Positions 1 through 5,491 of a stretch of DNA of 5,491 nucleotides are shown in pieces. This stretch comes from Sphingomonadaceae bacterium (GTDB lineage Bacteria > Pseudomonadota > Alphaproteobacteria > Sphingomonadales > Sphingomonadaceae). Position 1 is the first letter of the stretch. Every line of letters starts with the position of its first letter. The stretch covers positions 1 through 5,491 of the forward strand of contig JACMKH010000321.1 of NCBI GenBank assembly GCA_014380205.1, written 5' to 3'. A program made the position numbers and the translations under genes. Under the pieces are notes generated by a model. It ran no database searches. It had not been told where the DNA came from and saw only the letters and a program-made list of their open reading frames with translations.

Positions 1-250
1 CCCCCGTCAACGCGCGCGCGGTGAAATCGCGGATGACCGCGAGCCGCGCGCCGGGATCGGCGACCTCGCTCATGCCATGCCCGAGCGCTTGCCCGTCGGC
101 GAGATCGTCGCAGCGCCGGCACCAGGCGTAGAGCAGCTGCGCGCGTTCGCGCGTGGCGCGGTCGAACAGCCGCGCTGCGAGCGCGAAAGAGCGCGAACCG
201 CGCGCGATGGATGCGCGCGCGTGCGCGACGAGGGCGGGGCGCTCGAACAT
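1..250 (-). CDS. crtB: Phytoene synthase, N-terminal part (cut by window edge)
   Basis: Phytoene synthase condenses two geranylgeranyl diphosphates head to head into 15-cis-phytoene, the first committed step of C40 carotenoid synthesis. Only the first 83 codons are here; the gene continues past position 1, where about 220 more residues are expected for the family. Visible family marks are the N-terminal block ASIARGSRSF (residues 13-22), LLYAWCRRCDD (39-49) and the first Asp-rich motif D48-D49-L-A-D52, which binds Mg2+ and diphosphate, followed by DGQALGHG. The ATG at 250-248 is chosen because the homology begins almost at once and a purine-rich ribosome binding site (GGAG at 259-256) lies 5 bases upstream. 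It is the third gene of crtY-crtI-crtB, separated from crtI by a 114-base spacer with repeats, so unlike crtY/crtI it is not translationally coupled. Identity is secure; only completeness is unknown. Confidence 0.95.
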   Translation of the reverse strand, partial: MFERPALVAHARASIARGSRSFALAARLFDRATRERAQLLYAWCRRCDDLADGQALGHGMSEVADPGARLAVIRDFTARALTG

Positions 251-251
251 T

Positions 252-275
252 CCCCCTCCCCTTCAGGGGTGGGGT
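252..275 (-). repeat. REP-like hairpin repeat, left copy, containing the crtB ribosome binding site
   Basis: In transcript orientation this reads CCCC-A-CCCC-TGAA-GGGG-A-GGGG (274 to 253): two 4-bp G-C blocks, one A-A mismatch and a 4-base loop. Its G-rich arm ends 2 bases before the crtB ATG and is also the only Shine-Dalgarno-like sequence for that gene. A related copy in opposite orientation lies at 331-360. C-rich, G-rich repeat hairpins of this look recur between genes in sphingomonads (recalled, not searched). That it limits crtB translation is inference. Confidence 0.6.
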
Positions 276-283
276 AGCGGCGG

Positions 284-302
284 CGGGGGCTCGATGCCCC
301 CG
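284..302. other. Perfect 7-bp hairpin in the crtI-crtB spacer
   Basis: CGGGGGC at 284-290 is the exact reverse complement of GCCCCCG at 296-302, with the 5-base loop TCGAT. It sits between the two inverted repeat copies, so all three hairpins together occupy most of the spacer. There is no T-run on either side, so it does not look like an intrinsic terminator. It may stabilise the crtYI part of the mRNA or simply be the centre of a composite intergenic repeat. Confidence 0.5.
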
Positions 303-330
303 GCGTCGCTTTGCGTCTGGGGACAGTCTC

Positions 331-366
331 CACCCCAACCCCTCCCCTAAAGGAGAGGGGTTTTTT
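331..366 (+). repeat. REP-like hairpin repeat, right copy; terminator-like on the plus strand
   Basis: CCCCTC at 339-344 pairs with GAGGGG at 355-360; inside, after a C-A mismatch, CC at 346-347 pairs with GG at 352-353 around loop TAAA. Six Ts follow at 361-366. On the plus strand this is the form of an intrinsic terminator. On the minus strand, where crtI and crtB are transcribed, the As precede the hairpin and no U-run follows, so it should not stop the operon. The T-run overlaps the crtI stop codon (TAA, 367-365), so the repeat abuts the gene end. The CACCCC lead-in and C-rich arm match the left copy in inverse orientation. Confidence 0.55.
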
Positions 367-1846
367 ACGGCCGCAAATCATCGAGCATCAGCCCCGCCGT
401 CGCCTTGGCGCTCCCCACCACACCCGGAATCCCCGCCCCCGGATGCGTCCCCGCCCCGACGAAATAGAGGTTCGCCACGACATCGTCGCGGTTGTGCACG
501 CGGAAATACGCGCTCTGGGTCAGCACGGGCTCGAGGCTGAACGCGCTGCCGAGATGCGCGTTGAGATCGACCGCGAAATCCTTGGGTGTGTAGTGGAAGC
601 GCGTCACGATCCGCTCGCGCAGCTCGGGGATCATCCGCGCCTCAAGATGGTCGATGATCCGGTCGGCATAGCCGGGGCCGATCTCGTCCCAGTCGATCGG
701 GAACTTGCCAAGATGCGGCACGGGCGCGAGCGCGTAGAAGGTCGAGCAGCCTTCCGGCGCCATCGACGGATCGGTCACCGTCGGGTGGTGGAGATAGAGC
801 GCGAAATCCTTGGCGAGCACGCCGTGATCGTAGATGTCGGTCAAGAGCCCGCGATAGCGCGGCCCGAACAGCACCATATGGTGCGGAATCCCCGGCCACG
901 CGCCCTTGACCCCGAAGTGGAGCACGAACAGCGAAGGCGAGAAGCGCTTCTTCTCGAGCCGCGCCGCCGCGCGCTCGCCGCGCCGCGTTCCGGTCAGCAG
1001 GTCGCGATAGGTGTGGACCACGTCGCCGTTCGAGGCGACCGCGTCGAACTCCTCGCGCCATCCGCTCGCGCAGGCAAGCCCCGTCGCGCGCTCGCCGAGC
1101 GTCTCGATATGAGTCACCGGATCGCCGAGCCGCAGCACGCCCCCCAGCCGTTCGAACAGCGCGACCATCCCCGCGACCAGCCGGTTCGTCCCGCCCTTGG
1201 CGAACCACACGCCGCCGTCGCGCTCGAGCTTGTGGATCAGCGCGTAGATCGCGCTTGTGCTGGTCGGATTGCCGCCGACGAGCAGCGTGTGGAAGGTCAG
1301 CGCCTGCCGCAGCTTGTCGTTCTCGACGAAGCTCGACACCATCGACCAGACCGAGCGCCACGCCTGGTGGCGCGCGAGCCGCGGCGCGGCGCGGAGCATC
1401 GAGCGGAAATCGAGGAACGGCACCGCGCCGAGCTTGCGATAGCCCTCCTCGTAGACGTCGGCCGAATAGCGCAGGAAATCGCGATACCCCTCGACATCGC
1501 GCGGGTTGAGCTTGGCGATCTCGCGGGTCAGCTCGACGTCGTTGTTCGAATAATCGAAATTGGTCCCGTCGGGCCAGTTGAGCCGGTAGAAGGGATGGAC
1601 GGGAACGAGCTCGACATCCTGCGCCATGCTCGCGCCCGAAAGCGCCCAAAGCTCGTCGAGGCAGTTGGGATCGGTGATCACGGTCGGCCCCGCGTCGAAG
1701 GTGAAGCCGTCCTTCTCCCAGAAATAGGCGCGACCGCCGGGCTTATCGCGGCCCTCGACGATCACCGTCTCGATCCCCGCCGATTGCAGCCGAATGCCGA
1801 GCGCGAGCCCGCCGAACCCCGCGCCGATGACGGCCGCCCTGGTCAC
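365..1846 (-). CDS. crtI: Phytoene desaturase (lycopene-forming)
   Basis: CrtI is an FAD-dependent, membrane-associated desaturase that converts phytoene stepwise to lycopene, the substrate of the upstream-encoded CrtY. The 493-residue protein has the usual family length. The N-terminal dinucleotide fold shows G8-A-G10-F-G12-G13 and E31, followed by DKPGGRAYF (34-42) and the conserved DAGPTVI at 51-57. The C-terminal bacterial phytoene dehydrogenase signature is complete: NLYFVGAG (459-466), THPGAGIPG (467-475), ending at S479. Translation starts at GTG (1846-1844): no other start precedes the Rossmann motif, and AGGA at 1854-1851 lies 4 bases upstream. The GTG overlaps the crtY stop as GTGA, typical of translational coupling. 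No disrupted motif was seen. How many double bonds it introduces cannot be read from sequence, but with CrtY next to it a four-step product is expected. Confidence 0.97.
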   Translation of the reverse strand: MTRAAVIGAGFGGLALGIRLQSAGIETVIVEGRDKPGGRAYFWEKDGFTFDAGPTVITDPNCLDELWALSGASMAQDVELVPVHPFYRLNWPDGTNFDYSNNDVELTREIAKLNPRDVEGYRDFLRYSADVYEEGYRKLGAVPFLDFRSMLRAAPRLARHQAWRSVWSMVSSFVENDKLRQALTFHTLLVGGNPTSTSAIYALIHKLERDGGVWFAKGGTNRLVAGMVALFERLGGVLRLGDPVTHIETLGERATGLACASGWREEFDAVASNGDVVHTYRDLLTGTRRGERAAARLEKKRFSPSLFVLHFGVKGAWPGIPHHMVLFGPRYRGLLTDIYDHGVLAKDFALYLHHPTVTDPSMAPEGCSTFYALAPVPHLGKFPIDWDEIGPGYADRIIDHLEARMIPELRERIVTRFHYTPKDFAVDLNAHLGSAFSLEPVLTQSAYFRVHNRDDVVANLYFVGAGTHPGAGIPGVVGSAKATAGLMLDDLRP

Positions 1847-3006
1847 CTTGTCCTACTCTCCCACAGCGCGCCGATCGCGCGGCCGATCGGGATGGGGGGC
1901 TTGCCGGCAAGGATGCGCGCCTTGTCGGCGAGGCTCGACCGGCCCGCGTAGAAGCGCTCTATAAGCCCCGCATCGAGCGTGTAAAACCGCTCGAGGATGC
2001 GGTGGCGCTCGCCCGTCCCCGCGCCGCGGAACATCATCCGGTCGAGCATCCGGTAGAAGCCGCGCTCCTCCCATTTGCGCCGCGCGTGGTCGTGGAGCGC
2101 GCGTTCGAGCGCGGGGCCAGAGAGATCGTCGAGCCCGGCGATCAGCAGCGCCGTCTCGACCGCGTCGGGCAGCGAATAGCCCGTCGTCGGATGAAACAGT
2201 CCCGCCCGCGTGCCCGCCTTCGCCGTCGGCCCGCCCGATCGCCAATAGCCCTCGAAATCGCCGCCGAGCGTCACCGGGAGCACCCCCGTCTCGCGATGGA
2301 TGATCGCCCCCCCCCGCCACCCCCGCGCCTCCGCATAGGCCAGCACGCGCGCCTCGATCGCCGCGACGTCGAGCGCGGGCCCGTCGCTGTAATAGGTGTC
2401 CTCGACGAAGATGCGGCGTTCGCCGAGCGGCAGCGAGTAGACGAAGCGATAGCCGTCGATCTGCTCGACCGTCGCATCCATCACGATCGGCCTTTCGAGC
2501 CCATGCGGGTCGGGCAGCTCGATCTCCAGGCCGACAAATTTCTGCCACCCGCAATCGAGCAGCGCCATGTCGCTGCCGCCCCGGCAATCGATCACCCCTC
2601 CCGCCGCGATTTCCACGCCGCCGTCGAGCGTCACCGAAACAGGCGACGCCTCGCGCACCTGCGCGCCGAACACCAGCGCATCGGCAGGCAGCGCGGCGCG
2701 CAGCACGCTATCGAAGTCCCCCGAGCGGATCGAATGATAGCCCGTGCCGAGCGTCCGCGCATGCGCCGGAAAGCGCACGTCATATCCCTCCCAGCGATGT
2801 CCAATCAGCGGCGCGAGCAACGCCATGCCCTCCGCCGAGACATCGCTCGCGAAGAACGACCAGATATGATTGCCGCCAAGGCTCTGGCCGCCCTCGATCA
2901 CCAGCGCGCGCAGCTCCGGCCGCGCCCGCCGCAATGCCAGCGCGATCAACCCCCCGGCCAGTCCCCCCCCGAGGATCGCGACATCGCAGGCGTTTCGGCG
3001 CTCCAT
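1843..3006 (-). CDS. crtY: Lycopene beta-cyclase
   Basis: CrtY cyclises both ends of lycopene to beta-ionone rings, giving beta-carotene. The 387-residue product has the normal family length. It begins with the nucleotide-binding segment CDVAILGGGLAGGL (7-20), then GGNHIWSFF (44-52), the conserved MDATVEQIDGYRFVY (176-190), FVEDT (200-204, whose acidic residues correspond to the catalytic FLEET-type motif), FHPTTGYSLPDAVETA (271-286), FYRMLDRMMF (318-327) and RFYAGR (351-356). The frame stays open far upstream, but homology begins at the ATG at 3006-3004, and extension would run antisense through the hydroxylase gene. There is no strong ribosome binding site: the nearest purine patch is AGG at 3018-3016, and a GC-only stem abuts the ATG. 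The coding strand has G-runs of 8 and 9 bases (2970-2963, 2315-2307), possible slippage or sequencing-error sites. It is first in the crtYIB operon and overlaps crtI by 4 bases. Confidence 0.97.
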   Translation of the reverse strand: MERRNACDVAILGGGLAGGLIALALRRARPELRALVIEGGQSLGGNHIWSFFASDVSAEGMALLAPLIGHRWEGYDVRFPAHARTLGTGYHSIRSGDFDSVLRAALPADALVFGAQVREASPVSVTLDGGVEIAAGGVIDCRGGSDMALLDCGWQKFVGLEIELPDPHGLERPIVMDATVEQIDGYRFVYSLPLGERRIFVEDTYYSDGPALDVAAIEARVLAYAEARGWRGGAIIHRETGVLPVTLGGDFEGYWRSGGPTAKAGTRAGLFHPTTGYSLPDAVETALLIAGLDDLSGPALERALHDHARRKWEERGFYRMLDRMMFRGAGTGERHRILERFYTLDAGLIERFYAGRSSLADKARILAGKPPIPIGRAIGALWESRTR

Positions 3007-3105
3007 CGCGCCGCGCCTACAGGAAGGCACGGGAGAGGGGGAGCCCCTCGCGGCGCTGTTTGACGTGGAATAGGCATCGTCGCCCTGGTGCGCTAAGCCG
3101 CGGCC
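3007..3105. promoter_or_regulatory. Divergent promoter region between crtY and the hydroxylase gene
   Basis: These 99 bases separate two divergent start codons, so promoters for both directions are expected here or just inside the genes. On the plus strand TTGACG (3060-3065) resembles a -35 box, but nothing like a -10 box lies 16-18 bases on. On the minus strand TTAGCG (3097-3092) and CTATTC (3074-3069) are 17 bases apart and could be a weak crtY promoter. Next to crtY lies an 8-bp inverted repeat (3008-3015 with 3049-3056). No PpsR-type palindrome was seen. The presence of promoters follows from gene layout; the boxes themselves are weak. Confidence 0.4.
3008..3056 (-). promoter_or_regulatory. 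GC-only stem in the crtY leader, adjoining the start codon
   Basis: In the crtY transcript GCGCCGCG (3056-3049) is the exact reverse complement of CGCGGCGC (3015-3008), and the 3' arm ends one base before the ATG at 3006. The 33-base interior contains GGGG-CT-CCCC and the only purine patch that might serve as ribosome binding site. If formed, the stem would hide the start of translation. Pairing is seen in the sequence; any regulatory role is inferred, and such short inverted repeats occur by chance in DNA this GC-rich. Confidence 0.35.
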
Positions 3106-3900
3106 ATGCCGTCCGGAGCCATTCTCGCGATCCTCCTCTCCGCGCTCGCAATGACGCTCATCGTCGCGATCCGCTATCTCGCGACCTCGGGTCTCTTCGC
3201 TTGGCTCACCTCCCGCATCCGCCCCGGCCTCTACGCCGGCCAGCGCTCGCAGATCGTGCGCGAAATGGGTTGGTCGCTGGCCAGCGCGGCCATCTATGGC
3301 GTTCCCGCCGGGATCGTCGCGTGGGGTTGGGCCAATCGCGGCTGGACGCTGATCTACGCGGACATCGCCACCTATCCGCTCTGGCTGCTCCCCCTCTCGA
3401 TCCTCGCCTATCTGCTCGCGCACGACAGCTGGTTCTACTGGACCCACCGATGGATGCATCGCCCGCGCCCGTTCCGCCTCGCGCATGCGGTCCACCACGC
3501 CAGCCGCCCGCCCACCGCCTGGGCCGCGATGAGCTTCCACCCGCTCGAGGCGATCACCGGCGCGGTGGTCATCCCAGCGCTCGTTTTCGTGATCCCCATC
3601 CATGTCGCTGCGTTGGCTATCGTTCTCGCGATAATGACGCTAATGGGCGTGACCAATCACATGGGCTGGGAGATCTTCCCGCGCTTCATCGTCGATGGAC
3701 CTTTGGGCCGCTGGGTGATCACCGCCAGCCATCATCAGCGGCACCACCAGCAATATGGATGCAACTATGGGCTTTATTTCCGATTCTGGGACCGCCTGTG
3801 CGGGACCGACCTCGGGCTGGGCGCGTTCGATCGCGCGGCTGGGCGCGGCCGTAGCGGCAGGGCCGTTGCTCGCGGGGATGACCTCGCCCGGCCGGCTTGA
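3106..3900 (+). CDS. Fatty acid hydroxylase/sterol desaturase superfamily enzyme, probable carotenoid ring hydroxylase
   Basis: This 264-residue integral membrane protein carries the eight-or-more-histidine pattern of the di-iron superfamily: H106 then H114-R-W-M-H118, HAVHH at 127-131, FHPLE with H145, NHMGWE with H185, and SHHQRHH at 208-214, followed by the typical NYGLYFRFWDRLCGTD (220-235). Hydrophobic stretches at about 5-24, 56-76, 88-105 and 150-182 fit membrane spans with the His clusters on the cytoplasmic side. It is divergent from crtY, so hydroxylation of beta-carotene rings is the natural guess. It is far longer than classical CrtZ (about 160-175 residues) and lacks its pattern; CrtG-type 2,2'-beta-ionone hydroxylase is one candidate, and a lipid hydroxylase is possible. 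The ATG at 3106 has no clear ribosome binding site. The tail after about residue 240 is rich in Arg, Gly and Ala and overlaps the next gene in another frame, so the last 20-25 residues may not be ancestral. Confidence 0.9.
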   Translation: MPSGAILAILLSALAMTLIVAIRYLATSGLFAWLTSRIRPGLYAGQRSQIVREMGWSLASAAIYGVPAGIVAWGWANRGWTLIYADIATYPLWLLPLSILAYLLAHDSWFYWTHRWMHRPRPFRLAHAVHHASRPPTAWAAMSFHPLEAITGAVVIPALVFVIPIHVAALAIVLAIMTLMGVTNHMGWEIFPRFIVDGPLGRWVITASHHQRHHQQYGCNYGLYFRFWDRLCGTDLGLGAFDRAAGRGRSGRAVARGDDLARPA

Positions 3901-4255
3901 CGTCGATGTCGAGGGGCTGCGCTCGTCGGACGGGCTGATCCAGGCCTGCCTCACGCGCCAGGCCGATCATTTCCCCGATTGCGATGGCGACCCCAACGCC
4001 GTCCGCCGCACGATTCGCGCCAACGCCCCCGATAGCCTCGCCTTCGCCAACCTGCCCTCGGGAAGCTACGCGCTCTCGATCATCCATGACGAGAACGCCA
4101 ACGACCGGCTCGATCGCTTCGCGGGCATCCCCCGCGAAGGCATCGGCTTCTCGCGCAACCCCGCCTTCACCTTCGGCCCCCCGCGCTTTTCCGCCGCGCG
4201 CTTCGCGGTGAGCGGCGCCGAGGCGATAACCGTGCGGATGCGCTATTTCCTTTGA
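3755..4255 (+). CDS. DUF2141 domain protein, probably exported; start uncertain
   Basis: The domain runs from about residue 47 (RLDVDVEGLRSSDG) to the end (RMRYFL). Family marks are QACLT, a DFPDC-like HFPDCDGDP (72-80), the LPSGSYALSIIHDENAND block (100-117) and IPREGIGFSRNPAF, then FGPPRF. DUF2141 proteins are small, usually secreted and of unknown function; the acidic HDENANDRLD loop resembles a metal-binding segment, which is inference. The hydrophobic stretch LGAAVAAGPLLAG (29-41) after several Arg looks like a signal peptide core, which argues for a start upstream of it, at ATG 3755 or ATG 3767. Either gives an unusually long N-terminus and an overlap of at least 134 bases with the hydroxylase gene. 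Alternatives are TTG 3866 or ATG 3878, with little overlap but a broken or absent signal peptide. None has a good ribosome binding site. The domain identity is firm, the start is not. It may be co-transcribed with the hydroxylase; a role in carotenoid synthesis is not shown. Confidence 0.82.
   Translation: MDATMGFISDSGTACAGPTSGWARSIARLGAAVAAGPLLAGMTSPGRLDVDVEGLRSSDGLIQACLTRQADHFPDCDGDPNAVRRTIRANAPDSLAFANLPSGSYALSIIHDENANDRLDRFAGIPREGIGFSRNPAFTFGPPRFSAARFAVSGAEAITVRMRYFL
3815..3847. repeat. 11-base direct repeat with 22-base period in the gene overlap
   Basis: GGCTGGGCGCG occurs at 3815-3825 and again at 3837-3847. The period of 22 is one more than a multiple of three, so losing or gaining one unit moves the reading frame. 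Removing one unit would join the hydroxylase frame directly to the DUF2141 frame at the stretch LGLGAAVAAGPLLAG. It lies exactly where both proteins have unconvincing ends. It may be chance in GC-rich sequence or the trace of a slippage event. Confidence 0.55.
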
Positions 4256-4260
4256 CCATT

Positions 4261-4284
4261 GACGGCGGAGTGGACGCCGCCGTC
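4261..4284 (+). terminator. Candidate hairpin terminator after the DUF2141 gene
   Basis: GACGGCGG (4261-4268) is the exact reverse complement of CCGCCGTC (4277-4284), with loop AGTGGACG. It begins 6 bases after the DUF2141 stop codon. No T-run follows, so it is not a canonical intrinsic terminator; it could be a factor-dependent or RNA-stabilising 3' hairpin. Because the riboswitch begins 16 bases later, it would separate the upstream transcript from thiC. Confidence 0.4.
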
Positions 4285-4299
4285 TCGGTCGCCTAAGCT

Positions 4300-5491
<1,192 letters not shown>

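Noticed and set aside
311..1951. Long plus-strand open frame (546 codons) across crtI
   Set aside because: It is the mirror of crtI: GC-rich third positions keep the opposite strand open. The product is Arg/Ala/His-rich with no recognisable domain, while the minus strand has full CrtI motifs.
2002..3063. Plus-strand open frame (353 codons) opposite crtY
   Set aside because: Shadow of crtY with biased composition, no domain, and no start context.
3007..3603. Upstream extension of the crtY frame by about 200 codons
   Set aside because: CrtY homology begins at the ATG at 3006. The extension is low-complexity and antisense to the well-supported hydroxylase gene.
3106..3900. Classical beta-carotene hydroxylase CrtZ
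   Set aside because: The protein is about 90 residues too long, and its His clusters and NYGLYFRFWDR block are those of the wider sterol desaturase-type family.
4259..4287. Sigma-70 type promoter for thiC starting with TTGACG at 4259-4264
   Set aside because: At 16-18 bases downstream the sequence is GC-rich with no -10-like hexamer, and the motif overlaps the stem at 4261-4284.

Overview
The window comes from a GC-rich alphaproteobacterium, most likely a sphingomonad (Sphingomonas or a close relative). The evidence is the crtY-crtI-crtB gene order, the protein sequences of these enzymes, a DUF2141 protein of the type common in sphingomonads, and C-rich, G-rich intergenic hairpin repeats of a kind common in those genomes. 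This placement is by recognition, not by a search.

Left two thirds, minus strand: a carotenoid operon read right to left. Lycopene beta-cyclase (crtY) overlaps phytoene desaturase (crtI) by 4 bases. A 114-base spacer holding two inverted repeat hairpins follows, then the 5' part of phytoene synthase (crtB), cut by the window edge. Together CrtB, CrtI and CrtY would turn geranylgeranyl diphosphate into beta-carotene through phytoene and lycopene. No GGPP synthase (crtE), ketolase (crtW) or classical short CrtZ hydroxylase lies in the window.

Middle, plus strand: divergent from crtY is a membrane di-iron hydroxylase of the fatty acid hydroxylase/sterol desaturase superfamily. From its position it is a good candidate for hydroxylating the beta-carotene rings. 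Its 3' end overlaps, in another frame, the start of a small DUF2141 protein that is probably exported. The overlap is odd: it contains an 11-base direct repeat with a 22-base period, and neither the tail of the hydroxylase nor the start of the DUF2141 gene looks normal.

Right end, plus strand: a well-preserved TPP riboswitch precedes thiC (phosphomethylpyrimidine synthase, thiamine biosynthesis), which runs off the window. The bases after the aptamer show two mutually exclusive stems, one using the 3' strand of P1 and the other covering the thiC ribosome binding site, so a translational OFF switch can be proposed in detail.

No tRNA, rRNA, CRISPR array, insertion sequence or phage gene was seen. 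No gene-free stretch exceeds 300 bases: the gaps are 251-364, 3007-3105 and 4256-4436. I found no wholly new system. The best leads are the riboswitch platform, the hairpins controlling crtB and crtY translation, the G-runs in crtY, and the hydroxylase/DUF2141 junction.
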